A stretch of 64,000 bases of DNA from Kitasatospora aureofaciens (GTDB lineage Bacteria; Actinomycetota; Actinomycetes; Streptomycetales; Streptomycetaceae): NCBI GenBank assembly GCA_000720845.1, contig JODU01000027.1, positions 1 to 64,000 on the forward strand. The letters are read 5' to 3'. The translations under genes and the position numbers were made by a program. Positions within the stretch are counted from its first letter, which is position 1. Every line of letters begins with the position of its first letter. The notes below the pieces were generated by a model. The model worked only from the letters and a program-made list of their open reading frames with translations. It searched no databases and was not told the DNA's origin. Positions 1 through 7,522 of the stretch are shown one piece after another.

Positions 1-62
1 CCCCGCTCAACGCCTTCCAGATCGCCTTCGACGGCCGCCTGACCGCCACCGACCAGCGATAA
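1..62 (+). CDS. 3' end of a transposase-like gene (partial)
   Basis: The frame beginning at base 3 encodes a 19-residue C-terminus (PLNAFQIAFDGRLTATDQR) ending in TAA at 60-62; the start lies outside the window. The NAF-x5-F-x-GRL pattern resembles the end of Mutator/IS256-type transposases. That match is from memory and weak on so few residues. The following bases, about 63-105, look like an insertion-sequence end abutting the damaged VOC gene to the right, which fits a transposase. It could be the end of some other protein. Confidence 0.4.
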   Translation, partial: PLNAFQIAFDGRLTATDQR

Positions 63-83
63 CTCAACAACCAAGATCAGCCG

Positions 84-276
84 TTAAGTTGACACACCCC
101 CCTGTCCAGGTGGGGTGAGCGCGACGAGTTCAACTTCGAAGCCGTCGTCGTTCTCCAGGTACGCGGCGTAGTGCTGTGTGCCGCCGGCGTAGGGATGCCT
201 TTCGGGGAACATCGGGCGCCAGCCGTGCTGAGATGCGTCGGCGACCATCTTCTCGACCGTGAAGACGTCTTTGATG
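84..276 (-). pseudogene. VOC-family (glyoxalase-fold) protein, C-terminal fragment
   Basis: Read leftward, this encodes the C-terminal half of a VOC metalloenzyme/resistance-fold protein: a helix (FTVEKMVADASQHGW), then RHPYAGG, HYAAYLEN and DGFEVELVA, the usual last beta strands of the family. There is no start here. The N-terminal half lies at 1687-1923 on the same strand, and the IS256-family element at 277-1686 separates the two. Removing the element and one 9-bp target copy joins the halves in frame (HPAFHI then KDVFTVEK). The last residues, beyond ELVA, probably come from the neighbouring insertion-sequence end. The substrate of the intact protein is unknown. Confidence 0.8.
268..276. 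repeat. Target-site duplication, left copy (mate at 1687-1695)
   Basis: TCTTTGATG occurs at 268-276 and again at 1687-1695, directly flanking the IS256-family element. Nine bases is within the range usual for this family. Deleting 277-1695 restores an uninterrupted VOC reading frame, which supports true transposition rather than chance repetition. Confidence 0.85.
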
Positions 277-1686
277 GATGGCGTCCCGCTGAGTGGTGTA
301 GGGGATCTCCGCGGTCGAGTGCGCGGGTTCCGCTCCCTGGAGTGCACCGTCTGTTGCTGAATACTCCCTGCTCAACTGGCAGGCCACCGTGCAACTGTCC
401 TAGGTGAACGGGCAGTTCAACCTCGGGAGGTGCACGGTGGCCTTGTCCCAGCATGACTTACTTCGTCTGCTTGAGTCACTACGTTCAGCGGATGGTCTTG
501 AACTGGTCCGAGAGGTTGCCGAGCGGCTGCTGCAGGAACTGATCGAGACCGAGGCGAGTGCGAAGATCGGCGCCGAATGGGGAGAGCACACCGACACCCG
601 CACCACCTGGCGCAACGGGCACCGGGAGAAGACGGTGACCACGCAGGCCGGTGACCTCGAGCTCGCGATCCCGAAACTGCGGGCCGGGAGTTTCTTCCCC
701 AGCCTCCTCGAGCGCCGGCGACGCATCGACCAGGCCCTCTACGCGGTGATCATGGAGGCATACGTCCACGGCGTCTCCACCCGCTCCGTCGACGACCTGG
801 TCAAAGCCCTCGGCTCCGACACCGGGATATCCAAGAGCGAGGTCTCCCGGATCTGCGCGGACCTGGACGAACAGCTCGACGCCTTCCGCACCCGGCCGCT
901 GGACCACATCCGGTTCCCCTACCTGTTCCTCGACGCCACTTACGTCAAAGCCCGCGTCGACCACCGCATCGTCTCCCAGGCGATCGTCATCGCCACCGGC
1001 GTCACCCAGGACGGCGGCCGCGAAGTCGTCGGCGTCATGGTCGGCGACAGCGAGACCGAAGCCTTCTGGGCCCAATTCCTGCGTCACCTGCGCGAACGCG
1101 GCCTGAATGGCGTCCGCCTGGTCATCTCCGACAGCCACAGCGGCCTGGTCAAAGCGATCCGCAAGGTCATGCTCGGCGCCGCCTGGCAGCGCTGCCGGGT
1201 CCACTTCGTCCGAAACGTCTTCGCCGTGATCCCGAAAGGATCGGCGGAGATGGTCGCCGCGACGATCCGCACCGTCTTCGCCCAGCCCACCGCGGACGCC
1301 GTCCGCACCCAGCTCGACACCGTCGCAGACATGCTCGGCCGACAGTTCCCCAAGGTCAGAGAGATGCTGCTGGAGGCCAAGGAGGACCTGACCGCGTTCG
1401 CGGACTTCCCCCACCAACACTGGAAGAAGATCCAGTCCACGAACCCGCTCGAGCGGCTGAACCGGGAGATCAAACGCCGTACCGACGTCGTCCAGGTCTT
1501 CCCGAACCCGCCCGCGGTCCTCCGCCTGGCCACCGCGGTCCTCGCCGAACTCCACGACGAGTGGATTGCCTTCCCCCGCCGCTACCTCTCCAACGAGAGC
1601 ATGGACGCCCTCTATCCCGACGACACGATCGTCCTGCCGGCCGCATCAAACGACTGATCGCCTACACCACGACAAGGGACATAACC
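277..1686 (+). mobile_element. IS256-family insertion sequence (complete, 1410 bp)
   Basis: The element has imperfect terminal inverted repeats of about 31 bp. The left end (277-307) and the complement of the right end (1686-1656) share GTCCC and an identical GTGGTGTAGG block followed by nGATC. It is flanked by the 9-bp duplication TCTTTGATG and carries one Mutator-type transposase gene whose stop codon falls at the edge of the right repeat. The intact ends and intact gene suggest a fairly recent insertion. Confidence 0.9.
437..1657 (+). CDS. IS256-family (Mutator-type) transposase
   Basis: DDE transposase of about 406 residues, the usual length for IS256 transposases. The N-terminal helical DNA-binding part contains RNGHREKTV. 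The catalytic core follows with the first Asp in FLDATYVKAR, the second in VISDSHSGL, the family CRVHF motif, and the catalytic Glu in STNPLERLNREIKRR. I chose GTG at 437 because GGGAGG lies at 425-430 with good spacing. An upstream ATG at 404 would add eleven residues without a ribosome site. The gene fills the element between its inverted repeats and should catalyse its cut-and-paste/copy-out movement. Confidence 0.93.
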   Translation: MALSQHDLLRLLESLRSADGLELVREVAERLLQELIETEASAKIGAEWGEHTDTRTTWRNGHREKTVTTQAGDLELAIPKLRAGSFFPSLLERRRRIDQALYAVIMEAYVHGVSTRSVDDLVKALGSDTGISKSEVSRICADLDEQLDAFRTRPLDHIRFPYLFLDATYVKARVDHRIVSQAIVIATGVTQDGGREVVGVMVGDSETEAFWAQFLRHLRERGLNGVRLVISDSHSGLVKAIRKVMLGAAWQRCRVHFVRNVFAVIPKGSAEMVAATIRTVFAQPTADAVRTQLDTVADMLGRQFPKVREMLLEAKEDLTAFADFPHQHWKKIQSTNPLERLNREIKRRTDVVQVFPNPPAVLRLATAVLAELHDEWIAFPRRYLSNESMDALYPDDTIVLPAASND

Positions 1687-1923
1687 TCTTTGATGTGGAA
1701 GGCCGGATGGTTCAGCCCCGGCCGGCAGCGGTCGTGCTCTGTGCCGGTGAGGGCTGGTGACTGCTCGATAACCAGGTAGGTCGAACCGAGCTGCCAGCTG
1801 CGCCCACCTTCCCAGCTCTGAAGAAGGGCGTACCCGAGCTCTTCCAGTAGCCAGCCGAGTGAGGCGAGCGCGCGATCGAAGTTTGGTACCCAAAAGCTCG
1901 ACGTGGTGCTGCGTCCGGCTCAT
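1687..1923 (-). pseudogene. VOC-family protein, N-terminal fragment (frameshifted and IS-interrupted)
   Basis: Reading left from ATG at 1923 gives MSRTQHHVELL. The frame must then shift at the AAAA run 1892-1895 (plus strand) to continue as WVPNFDRALASLGW, LLEELGYALLQSWEGG, STYLVIEQSPAL and LNHPAFHIK, a textbook VOC N-terminal domain. One extra base in that run breaks the frame, and the IS256-family element at 277-1686 then separates it from its C-terminus at 84-276. The reconstructed protein would be about 140 residues, normal for the family. The gene carries two independent lesions, or one lesion plus a sequencing error. Confidence 0.75.
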
Positions 1924-2125
1924 GCGGCGGCCGCCCCAGGGCGTTCCACGAGAGAACCTCCGGGGGAACTGAGCACACGCCACGTCGACGGTCTGTCTCT
2001 CCGGTCGTGATCGGAGAGGCAAACCCTAGGTGAGGGGCGGGGCCATGATCCGGGCTGCTGGTCCCGGAGGCTGCCCCTTCTCTGTCTTCGGGGAGAGGTG
2101 GCTTGGGCCGGTGTGTGTGGTGTTG

Positions 2126-2162
2126 GCTCCCGTCCGGCGGCTTCGGGGTGCCGGACGGGAGC
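2126..2162. terminator. 13-bp perfect stem-loop
   Basis: GCTCCCGTCCGGC (2126-2138) pairs perfectly with GCCGGACGGGAGC (2150-2162) across an 11-nt loop. No T-run follows, as is common for Streptomyces terminators. It lies in the 600-base non-coding stretch 1924-2522, in which I see no convincing gene. Confidence 0.5.
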
Positions 2163-2445
2163 GGCACGGGGCCCTCCTGAGGTTCCTTGAGCACGAGGGA
2201 ACCCGCGCGCCTTCCAGACGGGAAGGTGTGACGCCGAGGCGTCCCCCTCATGGTGACGACCCTTGGCCACCGGCCGTGCAATTGCATAAATGCTGATCAG
2301 AAGTGGCTGATCTGTTGCGCTTCTGTCCGTATGGATGCCGGGATTGGCGTTTCTGTGTTCATAGCAGGGTCCATCGAACGTATTTGTTCCGTGACTTCAT
2401 GATCACGTTGAGTGTCTGCCGGGGTGCCCGCAATGCTGTGCACCA

Positions 2446-2484
2446 CCTCACGCCCCGGCGCTTGAGCACCGCCGGGGCGTGAGG
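2446..2484. promoter_or_regulatory. 15-bp perfect stem-loop upstream of the small membrane protein gene
   Basis: CCTCACGCCCCGGCG (2446-2460) is exactly complementary to 2470-2484 around a 9-nt loop. The stem ends 38 bases before the ATG at 2523, inside the probable leader. It could be a terminator insulating the downstream unit or an attenuator; the sequence does not decide between them. Confidence 0.5.
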
Positions 2485-2522
2485 CCTTCCAGACCCCTCA
2501 CTCTCCATCCAGGGAAGGTGCA

Positions 2523-2741
2523 ATGCCCAGTCGAAAGGTGTGGACCGTCGCCTTACTGGCGGTGGTCCTCGCGTGGAGCACGGTGATGACCGTGCTGGGA
2601 CACCTCGCCGCGGTCGTGACGCTGCTGCCCTCGCTCGGCCTGCTGCTGCAGCAACTCACCGCCGCCGCCCACGGCTCCGGTGCCGTACCCGCACGCGCTC
2701 CTGCACCGGAGCCGGCAGGCCATGAGGAGCCGCAGCCATGA
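2523..2741 (+). CDS. Small single-span membrane protein
   Basis: 72 residues. One or two hydrophobic stretches (about residues 8-42: VALLAVVLAW then LAAVVTLLPSLGLLL) are followed by a hydrophilic Pro/Ala-rich tail. GGGAAGG sits five bases before the ATG. The stop overlaps the ATG of the XRE/sigma-like regulator at 2738, so the two are probably translationally coupled. I do not recognise the family. A role as membrane partner of the regulator is inferred from the coupling only. Confidence 0.65.
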   Translation: MPSRKVWTVALLAVVLAWSTVMTVLGHLAAVVTLLPSLGLLLQQLTAAAHGSGAVPARAPAPEPAGHEEPQP

Positions 2742-3682
2742 TGCCCTCGCCGCCGCCCCAGGACGATCCGCCGGCTGCCGGCGACGTCCCGGACGCCCCG
2801 CTGTCCGTCAGCCCAGCCCCGTTCGGGCCCGGCCGCCGAGGCCGCCGCGCCGAGCCGATGTCACAGAAGATCGGCCCCAGCCACCAGGCACTCCTGGAAC
2901 GCCTGCGCCGCCAGATATCCGCCCAGCGACTCACCCTTGAGGAGCTGGCCCGGCGCACCGGCTTCTCCAAGGGCCGCATCTCCGTTCTCCTGCGCGGAAT
3001 CGAGTACTACCCCAGCTGGGAACTCACCTACAGCCTCGTCCACGCCCTGGGACTGCCGCCCTGGCCCCTGTGCCGCCTGTGGACCTCCGGCGCCTACGAG
3101 GCCTCCAAAACCACCACCTGGATCAATCAGCGCATCCACGATGTCCGGCCGCTGGGGCCCGAGGAGCGGCCCGTGGAACAACGCGGCTTCATCCAGCAGA
3201 TGGAGCACTACTACACCGCCTACGCCCGGGCCCTGCTGCACATCGAGCGCCCCGAACGGATCGTCGGCGAAGCCTTCGACATTCTGTGGGCCGGCTGGGA
3301 GGAGACAGAGGCGGCCGCCGGCCCGAACCTTCCCCGCTACGCCTGGCGGCTGCTGCGCTCACGCGTGCTCCTGCGCGTCAGACGGCACCCGGACGACCGC
3401 CCCGACCTGCGCCCTGCCGCATTCCTGACCATCGCTCAGAGCCGGATCGAGGACCCGGTGGCCCGGTTCGTCGAGATCAGCGAAGTCGCCGACTTCTTCG
3501 ACGCCATCAGTCACCTTCCGCCTGACCAGTTCGACGTCGTCGTCCTGCGCTACCTGTGCGAATTCACCCCCGACCAGGTACAGGAAGCCACCGGCCTGTC
3601 CCCGGCCCACGTCCACACCCTCGACCACCACGCCCGAGGAGCCCTCGAGCAGCTCCACCACCGCCCCACAGCCCGGGAGTGA
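2738..3682 (+). CDS. XRE-type HTH protein with sigma-like C-terminal region
   Basis: 314 residues. After a Pro-rich 40-residue start comes a Cro/C1-type helix-turn-helix (about 47-105: LTLEELARRTGFSKGRISVL). The long C-terminal part contains FDILWAGW and later FDVVVLRYLCEFTPDQVQEA followed by TGLSPAHVHTLDHHARGAL. This has the layout of sigma regions 2 and 4, in which a short helical block follows the R-Y-L-C motif. It probably acts as a DNA-binding transcription regulator; RNA polymerase contact is an inference. GAGGAG lies eight bases before the ATG at 2738, which overlaps the upstream stop. An internal ATG at 2858 is the alternative start. The downstream gene follows after 10 bases. Confidence 0.75.
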   Translation: MMPSPPPQDDPPAAGDVPDAPLSVSPAPFGPGRRGRRAEPMSQKIGPSHQALLERLRRQISAQRLTLEELARRTGFSKGRISVLLRGIEYYPSWELTYSLVHALGLPPWPLCRLWTSGAYEASKTTTWINQRIHDVRPLGPEERPVEQRGFIQQMEHYYTAYARALLHIERPERIVGEAFDILWAGWEETEAAAGPNLPRYAWRLLRSRVLLRVRRHPDDRPDLRPAAFLTIAQSRIEDPVARFVEISEVADFFDAISHLPPDQFDVVVLRYLCEFTPDQVQEATGLSPAHVHTLDHHARGALEQLHHRPTARE

Positions 3683-3692
3683 TCACCCCGCC

Positions 3693-4685
3693 ATGACCGC
3701 CATCGACGACCTCCTCGCCCGCTCAGCCCTGCTGAAAAACCCCCACATCCCCGCGGACACCGTTCCCTGCCTCGCCACCCACCCGGGCCCCTCCCACCCG
3801 ACCGGCGAAAACCCCCTCGCCGAAGAGACCATCGCCGACATCTCAGCCGCCGAACACCTGCGCTCCCTGTGCGAAGTCGCCGTCACCCACGCCAGCGCAC
3901 CCCAGATCACCGACTTCATCACCGAGCAGCTCCCCAGCCCCGAAGGCGCCTGGATCCTGGGCTGCGTGCTCCACCTGGCCGGCGCCGAGGACGGGGCACG
4001 CTACTGGTGGCAGTACGCCGCCGGCGCCGGCGACCGCGGCGCCGGATACTGCCTGTCCCTGCTCCACCGGGCCCGAGGCGACGACCAGACAGCCGACTTC
4101 TGGCTCGACCAGACAGACGACACCGCCGACCCCGGCCCCGGCGAAGGATACGCGGCCAGCACCGCCACCGTCCTGCGCATGATCGTGCAGATGACCGCCG
4201 ACAGCGACCGCACCTACAGCGACACCACCCTCGCCGTCATGTCCTACACCACCGCAGCCGTCACCGACGGATACCGCCGCCACCCCGACGTCGAAATCCC
4301 CGCCCCAGGCCCCTACTTCGCCGAAATGCTCCAGATCATCCTCGCTGCCCTCACCGACCCACACGACAACCGCACCGCCCCCACCGCAGGCACCCTGCCC
4401 GCCCGACCGGTCGAAGACGACGACATGACCACCCGCCCCCACCGAACACCCGACCCGGACCACGTCCTGCTCCAGTCCGCCGCGCCCGACGCCGAATCTG
4501 CCTCCGCCTTCCGCGAGGCAGCCCTCGCTCACGCCTGGACACACCTCCCCCCGGAACAGCCCCAAAGGCCCGGCCAGAGGGAAGTCCTCGTGCGCTTCCT
4601 CCTCGACCGCCGCTTGAGCAGCTCCGACCGAGCCCGTTCACGCGGCTCCGCAGCTCACAGCCTCTTGTGGTCCGCCCCGTCTTGA
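3693..4685 (+). CDS. Conserved Streptomyces helical-repeat protein
   Basis: 330 residues, acidic and Ala-rich. The segment 70-150 has a SEL1/TPR-like helical look (WILGCVLHLAGAEDGARYWW, then QYAAGAGDRGAGYCLSLLHR). A Pro/Thr-rich linker follows at about 235-265. The last 25 residues are basic and low-complexity and may have been altered by nearby rearrangement. It lies 10 bases after the XRE/sigma-like gene and is probably co-transcribed with it. A protein-interaction or regulatory role is possible but not shown by the sequence. Confidence 0.6.
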   Translation: MTAIDDLLARSALLKNPHIPADTVPCLATHPGPSHPTGENPLAEETIADISAAEHLRSLCEVAVTHASAPQITDFITEQLPSPEGAWILGCVLHLAGAEDGARYWWQYAAGAGDRGAGYCLSLLHRARGDDQTADFWLDQTDDTADPGPGEGYAASTATVLRMIVQMTADSDRTYSDTTLAVMSYTTAAVTDGYRRHPDVEIPAPGPYFAEMLQIILAALTDPHDNRTAPTAGTLPARPVEDDDMTTRPHRTPDPDHVLLQSAAPDAESASAFREAALAHAWTHLPPEQPQRPGQREVLVRFLLDRRLSSSDRARSRGSAAHSLLWSAPS

Positions 4686-4999
4686 GGTGAGTGGTCTGGA
4701 ACAAGCAGTCGGCCATGACCTGATTCAGGGCAGGCAGGACGGACGACGATGCCGGTCACTGCGGCAGGGATACGACGACTGCGCCGGGCGCCCTGCTGCG
4801 AGACGTGCCAGGCGAGCCCGAGGAACGCATGTCCCGGCCTCCGATCGCGTGCGCGCATGTCGACGCGATGCCCGGCACACCAGTTCCTTGTGCCGCACGG
4901 TCGGCGACTGGTGGTAGACGCCGTCGATGTTGACGACCGTGTCATCGGCCGTGATCTGCGGGTCGAACAGGTCGCCGAGCCGGATCGGCGGTCCTACTC
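4686..4999. other. No intact gene; remnant left of the IS630 element
   Basis: On the minus strand an open frame reads RLGDLFDPQ, TVVNIDGVYHQSP and VRHKELVCRA, and it stays open across the IS630 insertion point if the element is removed. No start codon is visible on either side, so I treat it as a gene fragment of unknown identity. Confidence 0.4.
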
Positions 5000-6128
5000 C
5001 TAGTGACCTGAGTCGAAGATTCGTCGTTGGTTGGGCATGAGTCGTCCAGGTCCGAAGATTCCGCCGTTGTCAGTGACTGATGCTCAACGGGCCGCGCTGG
5101 AGGGCTGGGTGCGTCGTCGCACGACGGCCCAGGCTCTGGCCCAGCGGTCGCGGATCGTGCTGGAGTGCGCCGAGGGACACTCGATCATGGACGTGTCCCG
5201 TCGGCTGCGGGTCACTCCGGACACGGTCCGCACCTGGCGGCGCCGCTTTCTCGAACGCGGTCTGGACGGCTTGTGCGACGACCCGCGCCCGGGCGTCCCG
5301 CGCAAGATCACCGATGCGGACGTCGAGCGGGTCATCGTCAAGACGCTCGAGGAAACCCCGAAGAACGCCACCCACTGGTCGACCAGGTCGATGGCGGCCG
5401 CCACGGGGATGTCGCAGTCGACGATCTCGCGGATCTGGCGGGCGTTCGCCCTGGCTCCGCACCGCTCACAGACGTTCAAGCTCTCCGCCGACCCGCTGTT
5501 CATCGACAAGGTCCGCGACGTCGTCGGCCTCTACCTCGACCCGCCGGAGAAGGCGCTGGTCCTCTGCGTGGACGAGAAGTCGCAGATCCAGGCCCTGGAC
5601 CGCTCCCAGCCAGTGCTGCCGATGATGCCCGGCGTTCCTGAACGCCGCAGCCATGACTATGTCCGAGCCGGCACCACCACTCTGTTCGCCGCCCTGGAAG
5701 TAGCGACCGGCAAGGTCATCGGCTCGCTTCACCGCCGCCACCGGGCCGCCGAGTTCAAGAAGTTCCTCACCAAGCTCGACAAGGAAGTACCGGTCGGCCA
5801 CCAGGTCCACCTGATCCTCGACAACTACGCGACCCACAAGACACCCGACATCAAGAAGTGGCTGCTGACTCACCCGCGGTTCCACCTGCACTTCACCCCG
5901 ACCAGCGCGTCCTGGCTGAACCTGGTCGAGCGGTGGTTCGCCGAGCTGACCCAGAAGAAGCTCAAGCGCGGCGTCCACCGCTCCGTCCAGGCCCTCGAGC
6001 ACGACATCCGGACCTGGCTCGCCGACTGGAACGAACACCCCAGGCCCTTCGTCTGGACAAAGACCGCCGACGAGATCCTCGACAAAGTCGCCGCCTACTG
6101 CCGACGAATCTCTGACTCAGATCACTAG
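5000..6128 (+). mobile_element. IS630-family insertion sequence (complete)
   Basis: Terminal inverted repeats of about 27 bp: the left end (5000-5026, CTAGTGACCTGAGTC then AGATTCGTCG) matches the complement of the right end (6102-6128) apart from a few bases. Both ends carry CTAG, in line with the IS630 habit of inserting at TA and duplicating it. The transposase stop codon (TAG) lies inside the right CTAG. The element appears intact. Confidence 0.9.
5037..6128 (+). CDS. IS630-family transposase
   Basis: About 363 residues. The N-terminal Psq/HTH_29-type helix-turn-helix (residues 20-90: DVSRRLRVTPDTVRTWRRRF) is followed by a winged-helix segment (ISRIWRAFALAPHR). The DDE core has the first Asp in LVLCVDEKSQIQALDRSQP, the second in LILDNYATHK, and the catalytic Glu in SWLNLVERWFAELTQKKLKRG. 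The length is normal for the single-ORF type. I chose ATG at 5037; a TTG at 5031 is in frame just upstream. It is expressed from within the element and should act on the flanking inverted repeats. Confidence 0.93.
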   Translation: MSRPGPKIPPLSVTDAQRAALEGWVRRRTTAQALAQRSRIVLECAEGHSIMDVSRRLRVTPDTVRTWRRRFLERGLDGLCDDPRPGVPRKITDADVERVIVKTLEETPKNATHWSTRSMAAATGMSQSTISRIWRAFALAPHRSQTFKLSADPLFIDKVRDVVGLYLDPPEKALVLCVDEKSQIQALDRSQPVLPMMPGVPERRSHDYVRAGTTTLFAALEVATGKVIGSLHRRHRAAEFKKFLTKLDKEVPVGHQVHLILDNYATHKTPDIKKWLLTHPRFHLHFTPTSASWLNLVERWFAELTQKKLKRGVHRSVQALEHDIRTWLADWNEHPRPFVWTKTADEILDKVAAYCRRISDSDH

Positions 6129-6218
6129 ATACCGGTGTCGCAGGGCGGGATCGTCCGGGCTGAGCGCCCGGTGAAGACGTGAATCACGAGGTCTCCCAGG
6201 GAAGCGCTATAGGGTGAT

Positions 6219-6244
6219 TGCCCGGCCACGGCCGTGGCCGGGCA
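6219..6244. terminator. Stem-loop after the small peptide gene
   Basis: TGCCCGGCCACGG is followed directly by its exact complement (6232-6244), a 26-base palindrome 22 bases beyond the stop of the leftward peptide gene at 6267. It is a likely factor-independent terminator for that gene. Confidence 0.6.
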
Positions 6245-6266
6245 CCGTCGAACCGGCCAACTCAGG

Positions 6267-6395
6267 TCAGAAGGTGTAGCCGCCCTCCTCTCGACGTCCT
6301 CGGAGCGCGTCACCGGCGGTGACGACCAGGCCCGCGACGTCGGTCGCGTCGACGGTGATCTCCGTGCTCTGTGCGGCTTCCTGTGCCGTAGACAT
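6267..6395 (-). CDS. 42-residue peptide, possible RiPP precursor
   Basis: The ATG at 6395 is preceded by GTGGAGG with short spacing, and a strong palindrome follows the stop. The peptide starts MSTAQEAAQSTEITV, contains several Asp residues (TVDATDVAG, AGDALRG) and ends RREEGGYTF. It has no Cys, no hydrophobic span and no DNA-binding motif. In the same orientation, 1.1 kb upstream, is a PIMT-like methyltransferase of the FxLD system, a family tied to ribosomal peptides. Such methyltransferases can methylate Asp to give isoaspartate or aspartimide, as in imiditides. Calling this a substrate of the methyltransferase is inference. It could be an unrelated small protein. Confidence 0.55.
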   Translation of the reverse strand: MSTAQEAAQSTEITVDATDVAGLVVTAGDALRGRREEGGYTF

Positions 6396-6549
6396 GAACC
6401 TCCACGGTCCTTTCGGCGGTGGGTACGCCTGGAGGGCGGGTCGCTCTGCAGGCCTCGGCTCAGACGGCGCCCGTAGGGCAGCCCTGGGCCGTACCCGCTG
6501 CAACAGCTTCGGGCCGACGGGAGTCTTGAGGCGGCACTGTCGGGGCACC

Positions 6550-6743
6550 GCCAGTCCTCGGGCAGTGCACCGTCGAGATGCTCGGGACGCAGATCGCCCG
6601 GCTCGTCGTCCGTGGTGGCCACGGCGTCCATCGCGGTCACGATGACGTCGGCCAGCTCGGGTTCACGTCGTCCCATGTGTCGAGGCGCTCTCGCGCGCGT
6701 TCGCGCTGGTCGCTCCGTGACGCGCTTCGTCGACCTCGCCCAT
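6550..6743 (-). pseudogene. Degenerate small gene, frame broken near 6660
   Basis: Leftward, one frame reads DQRERARERLDTWDDVN and the next continues ELADVIVTAMDAVATTDD, then EPGDLRPEHLDGALPEDWR. The two join naturally if one base is added at the GGG 6659-6661. An ATG at 6743 lies close to an AGGAG. No family was recognised. It sits between the peptide gene and the hypothetical protein at 6832, so it may once have belonged to the same transcript. Confidence 0.3.
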
Positions 6744-6831
6744 CTCCTGGAAGGGGAGCCGCCTCCCAGGAGGATGGCGCTTCAGGCCGGGAGTGGAGTC
6801 TGTGGGACGGCCCCGACGGAGGCCGGTTCCT

Positions 6832-7260
6832 TCAGGTCCGCGCCGTGACGAACCGGTCGATGGCCTGCTCGCTGTATCCGTAGAAGTGGCCACGCACCTG
6901 GTCGTCGTCGGTGTCCGGCGGGGCCTCGCCCCACTCGACGTTGTGGCACACTCTGCGGTCGCTGGACCACCGCACGCGCACTGCGGGGAAGCCGGGACGG
7001 CCCAGCAGCGCGGAGCGCAGACAGCGGGCGGTCAGGCGGTCGTCGACGGCCAGGAACCCGCCTCGCCGCTGCCCGTCGGTTTCGCTCACGGGTACGGCCA
7101 GGTAGCCGACGCGGTCCACGACGGCCACGACCGCAGCGTCCAGCAGGGACAGGTCCGCCAGCCGCTCGCTGTACCAGATCACTTCCCAAGCGTCGGGCGC
7201 GCCAGGGGCCCTCAGGTACACGCTCGGCGGGCGACGCCTGAACGGGGGCCTGACCGTCAA
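6832..7260 (-). CDS. Hypothetical protein, paralogue of the gene at 9887
   Basis: About 142 residues from a TTG at 7260 that follows GAGGAGG with ideal spacing; upstream in-frame starts have no such site. Key segments are WEVIWYSERLADLSLLDAAV, RGGFLAVDDRLTARCLRSAL, VRWSSDRRVCHNVEWGEAPP and GHFYGYSEQAIDRF. The block RGG-x-VDD followed by VEWG recurs in the protein at 9887-10339, so both belong to one uncharacterised Streptomyces family. No catalytic signature or membrane segment is visible. It lies downstream of the methyltransferase in the same direction. Confidence 0.65.
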   Translation of the reverse strand: MTVRPPFRRRPPSVYLRAPGAPDAWEVIWYSERLADLSLLDAAVVAVVDRVGYLAVPVSETDGQRRGGFLAVDDRLTARCLRSALLGRPGFPAVRVRWSSDRRVCHNVEWGEAPPDTDDDQVRGHFYGYSEQAIDRFVTART

Positions 7261-7318
7261 CGGGACCTCCTCGGGAATGAAGTGGGGCGAGCGGAAGGGC
7301 CGCTGCGGGCTGAGGGTT

Positions 7319-7522
7319 TCAGGTGAGAGCGATGACCGCGGCGGTGAACAGGACGGCGCCGTAGGGCGCGCAGAGCATGGCCAAGCGGGGGTGTCTGCGG
7401 CGGATGCTGTGCCACGCCTCCCGTCCGCTCCGGCCACCGGCGTGCGGCCGGATTCCGAAGCCGTTGAGGGACATCAGACACGTTCTGGACGGGCTTGTCG
7501 TGTTCGTCGAGCGGGGCGTCAA
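7319..7522 (-). CDS. Small membrane protein
   Basis: 67 residues from a TTG at 7522 whose TTGA overlaps the stop of the methyltransferase. The C-terminus is hydrophobic (LAMLCAPYGAVLFTAAVIAL), one probable membrane span, and the middle is basic (RRRHPR). An internal ATG (MSLNGFGIRP) is another possible start. A competing frame from ATG at 7526 has a plausible beginning but becomes arginine-rich. The choice rests on the membrane span. Function unknown. Confidence 0.4.
   Translation of the reverse strand: MTPRSTNTTSPSRTCLMSLNGFGIRPHAGGRSGREAWHSIRRRHPRLAMLCAPYGAVLFTAAVIALT

Noticed and set aside
485..1555. 356-codon open frame antisense to the IS256 transposase
   Set aside because: Acidic, Gly/Asp/Val-rich composition typical of the opposite strand of a high-GC gene; no start signal and no motif.
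4700..6210. A minus-strand gene interrupted by the IS630 element
   Set aside because: The frame stays open across the junction but no start codon exists on the right side before a stop, so only a remnant can be claimed.
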